A stretch of DNA of 25,848 bases from an uncultured Clostridia bacterium. Its GTDB lineage: Bacteria > Bacillota > Clostridia > Lachnospirales > Bianqueaceae. The DNA is taken from NCBI GenBank assembly GCA_937892735.1, contig CALBGL010000041.1, forward strand, positions 1-25,848, read 5' to 3'. Positions 15,310-21,927 of the stretch are shown piece after piece. The position numbers and the translations under genes were made by a program. The first letter of the stretch is position 1. Every line of letters starts with the position of its first letter. The notes beneath the pieces were generated by a model. That model was not told where the DNA came from and made no database searches. It was given only the letters and a program-made list of their open reading frames with translations.

Positions 15310-16233
15310 ATGAGAAAAAGTTTATCTTTCATCCTTTCGATTCTGCTCGTCCTGACCATCTGCCTGGGTGGATGTAATCCATCAGAACCAGATGAGTCTT
15401 CTACACGAGAAGAAAGTTCCGTACTGGAAGAATCTTCTCAAACGGAGGAAAGTTCTGTGCCCGAAGAGCTCTCACAACCAGAAGAGAATTCCGTGCCCGA
15501 TGAATCTTCTCAGCCCGAAGAAAGTTCTGTGCCAGAAGAGCCCTCACAGCCAGAAGAGAGTTCTATGCCGGAAGAGTCCTCTCAACCGGAAGAGAGTTCT
15601 ACGTCCGAAGAATCTGCGTCTGAGGAATCCCTAGAAACAATAGAAGGCGTCTACCTTGAAATCATTAATGACTTGATTCATGAATATGGAGAGGGTACAA
15701 TTGCAAGTCAGTCTGATCCATATCCTCAAGAAGCTCTTACGGGCCTTGTTGTTGCAAAGCTGATTGATTTTGATCAAGATGGACAACCAGAATTGTTCTG
15801 CAGTTATAGAAGTATGGACGATGCCTTTGCCCCCATTGCTCACCAAACAGTTTATGGAGTAAAAAATGGTTCTGTCCAAATCCTGTTTCACGAAGATGCT
15901 GGTTCTAAAGGAGGTGCGAATCCAGGCTCTACCATTCAAATTCATAACGATGGTACTCCTTACATTTTTCGTTATGATGGATCCGTCGTCGATTATCTAA
16001 CCCTGCAGGATGATGAATTTATCTTGGCTCATCAGATAAATTATGACTCCTCTTCTTGGGATGACACACAGATGACATCTCAAGAACTCTCTGAATATCT
16101 CAATGAATTTTGGATGGATTCATCCACTCCTGTTTCTGTATGGTATCTGAACCCTGATGCTACAGACTTCTCTCAGATACTTCTAGATACGCAAGCTACT
16201 ATACAATCCCTGCAGAAAATGGCAAATGCGTAA
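15310..16233 (+). CDS. Repeat-stalk lipoprotein 3
   Basis: A 307-residue third paralogue with the same signal peptide and lipobox (C22). Its stalk start (REESSVLEE then SQTEESSVPEE) resembles lipoprotein 1, but the C-terminal domain is much more diverged: LIDFDQDGQPELF keeps the acidic loop, whereas the remainder (VYGVKNGSVQILFHEDAG and beyond) differs from its neighbours. AAGGAGGTG precedes the ATG at 15310, 26 bp after gene 2. The gene ends at a hairpin shared with the convergent endolysin gene. It probably binds a different partner from the other two. Confidence 0.82.
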   Translation: MRKSLSFILSILLVLTICLGGCNPSEPDESSTREESSVLEESSQTEESSVPEELSQPEENSVPDESSQPEESSVPEEPSQPEESSMPEESSQPEESSTSEESASEESLETIEGVYLEIINDLIHEYGEGTIASQSDPYPQEALTGLVVAKLIDFDQDGQPELFCSYRSMDDAFAPIAHQTVYGVKNGSVQILFHEDAGSKGGANPGSTIQIHNDGTPYIFRYDGSVVDYLTLQDDEFILAHQINYDSSSWDDTQMTSQELSEYLNEFWMDSSTPVSVWYLNPDATDFSQILLDTQATIQSLQKMANA

Positions 16234-16248
16234 TATGGTGTTTTATAG

Positions 16249-16284
16249 CAAACAGGTGGTTTCGCAAAAATCACCTGTTTGTTT
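16249..16284. terminator. Terminator hairpin between lipoprotein 3 and endolysin genes
   Basis: Arms CAAACAGGTG (16249-16258) and CACCTGTTTG (16272-16281) pair perfectly and extend with the inner loop; a short T-run follows on the plus strand. It separates two convergent genes and may serve both. Confidence 0.65.
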
Positions 16285-16296
16285 ATAACGTTCCTT

Positions 16297-17601
16297 TTAA
16301 GCAACCTGCAGCATGTCTTTCCAGGTTGCAATACCAATAATTCCATCGGCTACCAAGCCATGATCCTGCTGATACTGAATCGTTGCATTGACACTTTCCG
16401 TCCAGAAATCTCCATCAATACCGAAGTTAGGCAGAGAATATCCATACGCTACCAGCATGGTCTGTGCAAATGTTGCCAAGGGTCCCATTGTCCCTTTTTC
16501 GACCTCTGCATACACCGCTACAGATGCTGTTTCACTACCCCAGATGCCATCTACCGTAATCTGGGCTACTCCTGCGTCGCAGACGGCCTGCTGAAACATT
16601 CGAATATAATCCCGACATCCGGATACTGGAATCTTAATCTCCTGTCCAACATAGATTGTATCTGGATCCGAGATGCTATTAAATGCCGCGACTTCTGCGA
16701 CCATCAGACCATAGGAAACAGCGATTCTTCCCAACGAATCCCCACTTTTTACGATATACGTGGTATAACTCTGACTGCTTCCGGTGGGAATATAAAGGAC
16801 TTGCCCCACATAAATCAGATTTACATCACTGATTCCATTGTAATCTGCAATAGCCTGCGCCGTTGTACCATATCTGGCCGCAATGTCATCCAGTGTATCT
16901 CCTTCCTGGACGATATAAGTGATTACATCGGGATCCTCGGGCTCTTCCGGGTCCGTTACTTCTGTATTAGGGATGTAGAAAACATCACCCGTTTGAATAT
17001 TATTAGGGTTACTAATATGGTTTTGATTTATAATCCACTCCACAGGTACATTATACCTCGCGGCAATTCCATTAAGTGTATCAGAGGATTCTACCATATG
17101 CCAAGTTCCATGCGCATCTGAATCAAATAAAGGGTACCCATATCCAGAAACTTGATAATATCTATTTCTTTTTTCCGCTTTAACTTTACTATCGTTATTT
17201 CCTTCTATTGTAAAAATATAATTGTTATCGTATCCAATGACGATTCCTGTATGTCCCCATCCAAATACAACTTGTGCTCCTACTTTTGGAGTTGAGCCCC
17301 ATCTTCCATTTCGACTATACAAACTCTCAAGATAGGCACATCCTGCCCGTAAAGAAGAGTAGGGATCTTGATTGAACAACATCTGTACCGCTTTATTAAA
17401 ACCAAATGTCTTTACATAACACCAGTCATGAAAAATTGTACACCAATCAGCACCATTCTTTTTCGTATTAAACCATTCTGTCCATCCTGGTTTGTTATCA
17501 AAGTCATTCGCATATTTAGTCCATTGTCCGGTACTCGTTGAAATTTCAGTATATCCAAGTTCTCCAACTGCTGTCTGAATCAGTCTATCAATTTGTGTCA
17601 T
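16297..17601 (-). CDS. Phage-type endolysin: CHAP, three LysM, peptidoglycan-binding domain
   Basis: A 434-residue peptidoglycan hydrolase. The N-terminal CHAP amidase/endopeptidase (about 1-160) has catalytic C54 in GADWCTIF, H117 in GWGHTGIVIG and the IEGN segment (132-135). Three LysM modules follow (about 166-211, 228-273 and 281-326, each with a GDxL/DTL and Y-x-IP pattern), then a two-part peptidoglycan-binding region (330-432, with DGIWG and DGIIGIATW). There is no signal peptide, so release needs the holin next to it. The start at 17601 is preferred over 17610 because AAAAGGAGA is about 9 bases upstream. It is the last gene of a three-gene lysis cassette without phage neighbours. Confidence 0.92.
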   Translation of the reverse strand: MTQIDRLIQTAVGELGYTEISTSTGQWTKYANDFDNKPGWTEWFNTKKNGADWCTIFHDWCYVKTFGFNKAVQMLFNQDPYSSLRAGCAYLESLYSRNGRWGSTPKVGAQVVFGWGHTGIVIGYDNNYIFTIEGNNDSKVKAEKRNRYYQVSGYGYPLFDSDAHGTWHMVESSDTLNGIAARYNVPVEWIINQNHISNPNNIQTGDVFYIPNTEVTDPEEPEDPDVITYIVQEGDTLDDIAARYGTTAQAIADYNGISDVNLIYVGQVLYIPTGSSQSYTTYIVKSGDSLGRIAVSYGLMVAEVAAFNSISDPDTIYVGQEIKIPVSGCRDYIRMFQQAVCDAGVAQITVDGIWGSETASVAVYAEVEKGTMGPLATFAQTMLVAYGYSLPNFGIDGDFWTESVNATIQYQQDHGLVADGIIGIATWKDMLQVA

Positions 17602-17630
17602 ATTCTTCATTCTCCTTTTCTCATCGTATT

Positions 17631-17837
17631 TTATTCCTGTACCTCCGGCAGACCGGCTATACTCGTCAACATGGATAACAATCCCGCGAGTAATGCCGTG
17701 CTGCCTACCATGATCCAATCTACTTCATTCAACACGACTGCGGTTCCAATCGTTGCCAATGCTGTCTGCGCAATCGTTTTGATGGCACGAACAGATGCAG
17801 CGCAGAACCAACGGCTCCATTTGGAACGCTCCTTCAT
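17631..17837 (-). CDS. Phage r1t-like holin
   Basis: A 68-residue protein with a basic N-terminus (MKERSKWSRW), two membrane helices (about 18-38 and 42-62) joined by the short LNEVDW turn, and a tail LPEVQE. The TIAQTALATIG and STALLAGLLSMLTSIAGLPE segments match the Lactococcus phage r1t holin family. Holins form membrane lesions that let endolysin reach the wall. AAAGGGAG lies 8 bases before the ATG at 17837; in-frame GTG/ATG codons at 17846 and 17843 sit too close to it. It lies between the XhlA-like and endolysin genes. Confidence 0.85.
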   Translation of the reverse strand: MKERSKWSRWFCAASVRAIKTIAQTALATIGTAVVLNEVDWIMVGSTALLAGLLSMLTSIAGLPEVQE

Positions 17838-17852
17838 TTTCATCACTCCCTT

Positions 17853-18167
17853 TCATAAGTTGATTCCAAATTGCATCAGGATGTAGGTGAGAAGTGCCCC
17901 TACGAGCGCCGTTATGACATAGCGCGATACGCTGCGCCACTTCTCCCCATCCCGACCTTCTAGCCGTTTTAGACGATTTCCCTGTTCGACTTGCTCCGAC
18001 GCCATTCTCTCCATACTCACAGCTAATTTCTCGACAGATATTGTCAACGCTGATGTTTGACGCACGGTCTCTTCCAACAGATTCAGCCGGTGATTCTGAC
18101 GTCTATCCTCTGCCTCAATGCGCCGTACAAACTCGTCATGTTCTGCACGGCCAATATAATCCTCCAT
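17853..18167 (-). CDS. XhlA-like membrane protein of the lysis cassette
   Basis: A 104-residue protein: a charged coiled coil (about 10-72) followed by one C-terminal membrane helix (about 82-100, SRYVITALVGALLTYILMQF). This build matches the haemolysin XhlA family, which cooperates with a holin (XhlB) in PBSX-type lysis. GGAGGTG precedes the ATG at 18167; an in-frame extension to 18212 has no ribosome binding site. It is first of the lysis cassette, 15 bp before the holin gene. A 200-base leader separates it from its predicted promoter. Confidence 0.8.
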   Translation of the reverse strand: MEDYIGRAEHDEFVRRIEAEDRRQNHRLNLLEETVRQTSALTISVEKLAVSMERMASEQVEQGNRLKRLEGRDGEKWRSVSRYVITALVGALLTYILMQFGINL

Positions 18168-18272
18168 AATCCCTTCACCTCCTATCGGTTCGGTGGATCC
18201 AATCACCAGCAAGCCTGTATTTATACATTGGGCCTGAGCGCTCTACCGCTGGCAATTCTTTCTAAATGTCTC

Positions 18273-18301
18273 TTGACAGAGGCTAAGATTCCTTATATAA
18301 T
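18273..18301 (+). promoter_or_regulatory. Perfect-consensus sigma-A promoter towards the XRE-ImmA genes
   Basis: TTGACA (18273-18278), 17 bases, TATAAT (18296-18301): all twelve consensus bases match. Transcription would start near 18308 and run through the opposing promoter to the XRE gene, giving a leader of about 147 bases. Confidence 0.85.
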
Positions 18302-18312
18302 TTGGATTAGAT

Positions 18313-18384
18313 CTTAGCTATTCAGGAAGCCGTTATATACGGTGTAGTATAGCTTCGATTTCTTAGCTACTAGCATAGTATAGC
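18313..18384. promoter_or_regulatory. Duplicated operator-like module between face-to-face promoters
   Basis: The pair CTTAGCTA ... AGTATAGC occurs twice: 18313-18320 with 18346-18353, and 18362-18369 with 18377-18384. TAGCTA and TATAGC are inverted relative to each other. The first half-site lies at the plus-strand start point; the last covers the minus-strand -10. This placement would let one repressor act at both promoters; binding is inferred. Confidence 0.6.
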
Positions 18385-18405
18385 AAAGTTTTCTGTGTTT
18401 GTCAA
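18377..18405 (-). promoter_or_regulatory. Near-consensus promoter towards the lysis cassette
   Basis: On the minus strand TTGACA (18405-18400), 17 bases, TATACT (18382-18377) preceded by TGC, an extended -10. Start near 18370. It drives the XhlA-like, holin and endolysin genes and points at the perfect promoter at 18273-18301. Confidence 0.85.
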
Positions 18406-18454
18406 TCTTTTTTGACAAAGTTTTTTTAGTTATTTTACGAAAGGAACCTGAGAT

Positions 18455-18913
18455 ATGTATGAGATATTCGAAAAACTGCTGAAAGAACGAGGGATCACCG
18501 CCTATCGCGTGGCTCAGGAAACAGGAGTGACGACTTCCACACTGACCAGTTGGAAACAGGGCAAATATGTTCCTAAAATGGATAAATTAAGAAAAATCGC
18601 CGATTATCTTCAGGTTTCAGTGGAATACCTGATGACAGGGGAAGAGTCTGCAAAAGATGCTACATCGCCTCAGCTAACACCTTCTGAAGAGCATGATATC
18701 GCCAAAAGAATGGCTATTTTAATTGGTGAACTGAATCAGCGCAATGAAGCTCTTATGTTTAATGGCGAACCGTTGGATGACGAATCTCGAGAGCTTCTTC
18801 GAGAAAGTCTGGAAAATAGTCTTCGGATCGGTAAGCTCTTGGCTAAGAAAAAATACACTCCTCGTAAATATCAAACACCTAAGGGAAGTGATACGGATGA
18901 AAGAGCAGATTAA
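18455..18913 (+). CDS. XRE-family phage-type repressor (ImmR/cI-like)
   Basis: A 152-residue repressor. Residues 3-62 are a cro/C1-type helix-turn-helix (GITAYRVAQETGVTTSTLTSWKQG, then PKMDKLRKIADYLQVSVEYLM). The C-terminal half (70-152) is charged and helical without a LexA-type peptidase, so inactivation probably depends on the neighbouring ImmA-like protease. AAAGGA is 9 bases before the ATG. The gene overlaps the protease gene by 17 bp. It faces the lysis cassette across two opposing promoters and is the obvious candidate repressor for it. The pairing resembles ImmR-ImmA of ICEBs1 and similar phage switches. Confidence 0.9.
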   Translation: MYEIFEKLLKERGITAYRVAQETGVTTSTLTSWKQGKYVPKMDKLRKIADYLQVSVEYLMTGEESAKDATSPQLTPSEEHDIAKRMAILIGELNQRNEALMFNGEPLDDESRELLRESLENSLRIGKLLAKKKYTPRKYQTPKGSDTDERAD

Positions 18914-19328
18914 AAAACTGGTTCTGTCTCTCGTTTCTCAATACCATACGCAAGATCCAGTTGAACTGGCAGAATCTTTGAATATTCTTGTTCTTCTCGA
19001 AGATCTCGGCCAGATAGGCGGATACTATAATACTGCCTATCGTCAGAAAATGATTCATATCAATCATCGCCTATCAGATCCCATGCGCAAGTTCACAGCT
19101 GCGCATGAGTTGGGCCACGCTATACTTCATCCGCATATGAACACAACCTTTCTGCAAACCAATACCTATTTTTCTGTGGATGCATTTGAACGTCAGGCCA
19201 ATACATTTGCGGCTTATCTTTTGATCTCTGATGAAGATCTTCGTGAAAATGCGCATCTGACTCAGGAACAGTATGCGAAGCTACTGGGTTATCCCCAGCC
19301 ATTGATCGTATTGCGGTTATCATTATGA
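18897..19328 (+). CDS. ImmA/IrrE-family (M78) metallopeptidase
   Basis: A 143-residue protease with the zinc motif HELGH (70-74) and a third ligand region ERQANTFAAYLL (98-109). ImmA proteases cleave cognate XRE repressors after a cell signal such as DNA damage or a peptide, derepressing mobile-element genes. The start at 18897 has AAGGGAAGTG 6 bases upstream and lies within the XRE gene (17-bp overlap), so the two are translationally coupled. Its presumed substrate is the XRE protein; the controlled output seems to be the lysis cassette. Confidence 0.92.
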   Translation: MKEQIKKLVLSLVSQYHTQDPVELAESLNILVLLEDLGQIGGYYNTAYRQKMIHINHRLSDPMRKFTAAHELGHAILHPHMNTTFLQTNTYFSVDAFERQANTFAAYLLISDEDLRENAHLTQEQYAKLLGYPQPLIVLRLSL

Positions 19329-19369
19329 TAGTCCACCATCTACCCGAAAGCAGAATGCAAACCATAATA

Positions 19370-19403
19370 GCCTCACTTCCGGAATTTAATCCGGTGGTGA
19401 GGC
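19370..19403 (+). terminator. Terminator hairpin after the XRE-ImmA operon
   Basis: A 14-base arm (19370-19383) pairs with 19390-19403 with one two-base mismatch; 7-bp GCCTCAC and 5-bp CCGGA segments match. Only a short T-rich tail follows. Confidence 0.6.
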
Positions 19404-19471
19404 ATTTCTGTGACTAACAGACCATATCTCCTTCCTGATAAATAAAAAAGCCCGGATTTCTCCAAGCAAAG

Positions 19472-19493
19472 AAAAAAAGCCGATTTCTCGGCT
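19472..19493 (-). terminator. Minus-strand intrinsic terminator, probably of the galK operon
   Basis: AGCCGA (19478-19483) and TCGGCT (19488-19493) form a hairpin; on the minus strand it is followed by seven U (19478-19472). No other terminator lies between it and the galK stop, so the repeat array would be in the galK 3' untranslated region. Confidence 0.65.
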
Positions 19494-19578
19494 CATAGTA
19501 GTTTAGCATAATTAGAAAATCTGGTTTAGCGGTCTAGCCGCATCCAGGCCACCATATATGATTTCTTTCTCCATTCCA

Positions 19579-19893
19579 TTTTCTCATTAGTCTGCATCCG
19601 ATGTAACATTTTCCGTGCCAGACTAATGGGAAATCGCCCTGTTTTCTCATTAGTCTACACACGATGTAACATTTATCGTGCCAGACTAATGGGAAATCGC
19701 CCTGTTTTCTCATTAGTCTGCATCCGATGTAACATTTTCCGTGCCAGACTAATGGGAAATCGCCCTGTTTTCTCATTAGTCAACATTGGATGTAACATTT
19801 CCCGTGCCCGACCAATGGGAAATCGCCCTGTTTTCTCATTAGTCAACATTGGATGTAACATTTCCCGTGCCCAAACTAATGCGAAAACTGCCC
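19579..19893. repeat. Five tandem copies of a 63-bp hairpin-forming repeat
   Basis: Units begin at 19579, 19642, 19705, 19768 and 19831, each starting TTTTCTCATTAGTC. Units 1 and 3 are identical; 2, 4 and 5 carry substitutions mostly in the middle; the last is eroded at its end. Across each junction GACTAATGGGAAA and TTTCTCATTAGTC can pair over 13 positions with one G-U wobble as plus-strand RNA. The period is a multiple of three with no stop codons, so open frames run through on both strands, but these lack ribosome binding sites. No other gene is seen between 19329 and 19937. Confidence 0.9.
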
Positions 19894-19937
19894 ATACTCA
19901 TCAACGCGCAGCGCTGTAAAACAACTCCACTCTTTGC

Positions 19938-21104
19938 CTATAGTCTATGCGGTCCATCTCCGATAGAGACGCTGTAGAAATCGGCTGCGTAGCCGATCTG
20001 CTCCAGATACGTGGTGCCGACTGCCCGCATGAATTCATCCACACACTCTTCCCGTACCAGGCTGATCGTACATCCGCCAAAACCAGCGCCCGTCATGCGA
20101 GATCCCAATACGCCGGGTTGTTTCCAGGCAGTTTCTACCAGCGTATCCAATTCCTTACCCGTCACTTCATAATCATCACGTAAGGATCTATGGGAAGCAT
20201 TCATTAGCCTTCCAAACTGTTCCAGATCTCCCTGCTGTAAGGCGGACACGGCCTGGATCGTTCTCTGATTCTCTGTCACTGCATGTCTAGCCCGGCGGCG
20301 CTGCACAGGATCTGCAATGTTTTCCGCAAGCGCTTCAAACTCTTCTGTGGTCAGATCTCCTAGGCTTTGAATCGGCTTTACTTTCTGGATCTGCGCGAGC
20401 GCTGCCTCGCACTCGCTGCGCCGTTCATTATACTTAGAATCGGCCAGTCCCCGTTTTTTATTGCTGCAAGCAATGACCAGACGCATTCCCTGTAAAGATA
20501 AGGGTACATATGTATACGACAGATCTGCCGTATCCAGGAAAATCGCGTGATCCTTCTTTCCCATCGCGATCGCAAACTGATCCATGATTCCGCAGTTAAC
20601 GCCATTAAACTCGTTCTCTGCCTTTTGCATCAGTTTGGCCAGGGTAACGCCATCCATCTCCCAACCGAACTGATCTAATAAAATCTTACCCGTCAGCACT
20701 TCGATGCAGGCAGAAGAAGAAAGCCCCGCACTATTCGGCAGATTACCGTGATATAAGATGTCCAGGCCCTGCGGCAATGTGTAGCCAGCCTCTTGAAACG
20801 CCCAGACTACACCCTTGGGATAATTGCACCAGTCATCTTCTTTTTGATAACGCAGCGCCTCCAACGAGATCATCCTAGGAGGTTGATCCGGAAAATTCAT
20901 AGAGAAAAGACGCAGATTCCTGTCCTTTCTGGGACATACCGCCGCCCAGGTTCCGATAGTCAACGCGCAAGGAAACACGTGTCCCCCATTATAATCGGTA
21001 TGCTCTCCGATCAGATTCACACGTCCTGGAGCAAAGTAACAGGAGATCTCTCCACCCTCTCCCAGCGTTTTGATAAATTCTTCTTGTAATCTCTCAACTT
21101 CCAT
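19938..21104 (-). CDS. galK: Galactokinase
   Basis: A 388-residue GHMP kinase that phosphorylates galactose to galactose 1-phosphate, the first step of the Leloir pathway, in the cytoplasm. Signatures: GRVNLIGEHTDYNGG (27-41), the ATP loop PNSAGLSSSA (123-132), GIMDQF with catalytic D175, and GAGFGGC (339-345). The ATG at 21104 follows the stop of the upstream lipoprotein gene by 2 bp, with GGAGG inside that gene, so the two are coupled. No galT or galE is in the window. Transcription probably begins at the promoter at 21919-21891. Confidence 0.96.
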   Translation of the reverse strand: MEVERLQEEFIKTLGEGGEISCYFAPGRVNLIGEHTDYNGGHVFPCALTIGTWAAVCPRKDRNLRLFSMNFPDQPPRMISLEALRYQKEDDWCNYPKGVVWAFQEAGYTLPQGLDILYHGNLPNSAGLSSSACIEVLTGKILLDQFGWEMDGVTLAKLMQKAENEFNGVNCGIMDQFAIAMGKKDHAIFLDTADLSYTYVPLSLQGMRLVIACSNKKRGLADSKYNERRSECEAALAQIQKVKPIQSLGDLTTEEFEALAENIADPVQRRRARHAVTENQRTIQAVSALQQGDLEQFGRLMNASHRSLRDDYEVTGKELDTLVETAWKQPGVLGSRMTGAGFGGCTISLVREECVDEFMRAVGTTYLEQIGYAADFYSVSIGDGPHRL

Positions 21105-21106
21105 GC

Positions 21107-21847
21107 TTATGCAGCCTCCACATACGATGAGAAATCCGGAAAACTCATGGTGACAGGCTGCCCCGGATTATGATAAATAAGCTCCATCGTCATCTGCACC
21201 GTGATCGTCTCTCCCTCTACCGTCATGGAGAAAGGCATATCTAAGGTCAGCTCCGTAGCGTATCCGTCACGATTTAACTTCATGGTTCCCGTGACCTCCT
21301 CTACTGTGACGCCCTCCATACTTTCCCCATCCTGCAAAGAGGCCGTCTGATCGGTGACAAAATCCGTCATCTGTGAGCCATCTATTGTAAAATACAACGT
21401 GGTGACGTCATTTTCTGTCTCTGCCTTAAGTTCTTGTACTATCTCAAGATCTTCCCCTATAGAAAGATCCTCTGTATCCAGCATGGACATCGCGTCCTCC
21501 AGAGACGCTGCCGCTTTAATCTGCTGTCCCTGCGTATCCAGATACAGATATCCATCGGTATAATACACATTCGTAACTGCGCTGCCCTGACCCGGAATCT
21601 CCACACTACTCTCCATTAAGAACTCCTCGGCCGCCGTCTGGATATGACTGTCCATGACGATATTCATCGTCTCTCCCAGAGCCGACATAGACATATTCAT
21701 ATTCATCTCCATATCGACTTGCTCGAGCTTATTCATCTTATCTACCGCACCCTGATACAACTCCTTCGGATCTGTCTGCGAACATCCTGTGAAAGAAGAC
21801 AGAAGAAGAATCCCTACACTGAGCAAAATGAACCATTTCTTTTTCAT
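21107..21847 (-). CDS. Hypothetical LolA/LppX-like lipoprotein
   Basis: A 246-residue predicted lipoprotein with a signal peptide ending in FTGC (C22), then a beta-rich domain with a methionine-rich strand (DMEMNMNMSMSA, 45-56) and repeated amphipathic strands typical of the LolA/LppX-like fold found in many Firmicutes lipoproteins (for example DUF6612-like). Such proteins may bind lipids; the ligand is unknown. The start at 21847 has GGGGG about 9 bases upstream. It is preceded by a promoter and directly followed by galK, an unusual pair. Confidence 0.78.
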   Translation of the reverse strand: MKKKWFILLSVGILLLSSFTGCSQTDPKELYQGAVDKMNKLEQVDMEMNMNMSMSALGETMNIVMDSHIQTAAEEFLMESSVEIPGQGSAVTNVYYTDGYLYLDTQGQQIKAAASLEDAMSMLDTEDLSIGEDLEIVQELKAETENDVTTLYFTIDGSQMTDFVTDQTASLQDGESMEGVTVEEVTGTMKLNRDGYATELTLDMPFSMTVEGETITVQMTMELIYHNPGQPVTMSFPDFSSYVEAA

Positions 21848-21890
21848 CGACACTTTCCCCCGATCTTTAAGTATTTTATGCCTCAACGCT

Positions 21891-21919
21891 ATTGTACAAT
21901 AAGAATAAAAAATATGCAA
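21891..21919 (-). promoter_or_regulatory. Promoter of the lipoprotein-galK operon
   Basis: On the minus strand TTGCAT (21919-21914), 17 bases, TACAAT (21896-21891), beginning 9 bases after the histidine kinase stop and leaving a leader of about 40 bases. Confidence 0.65.
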
Positions 21920-21927
21920 GAAAATAT

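Noticed and set aside
18238..18250. Minus-strand AGCGGTAGAGCGC resembles a tRNA D-arm near the lysis cassette, with a T-arm-like GGATCCACC close by
   Set aside because: No acceptor stem, anticodon stem or correct spacing can be drawn; a 13-base match is not enough for a tRNA or an attachment site.
16297..19328. Complete prophage or integrative element
   Set aside because: Only lysis and switch genes are visible; there is no integrase, terminase, capsid, tail, relaxase or replication gene in the window.
19579..19893. CRISPR array
   Set aside because: The units are contiguous 63-bp repeats without unique spacers, and no cas gene is present.
19534..19919. Open frames on both strands encoding 21-residue repeats across the 63-bp array
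   Set aside because: They arise because the period is a multiple of three; there are no ribosome binding sites and several frames are open equally, so coding is not supported.
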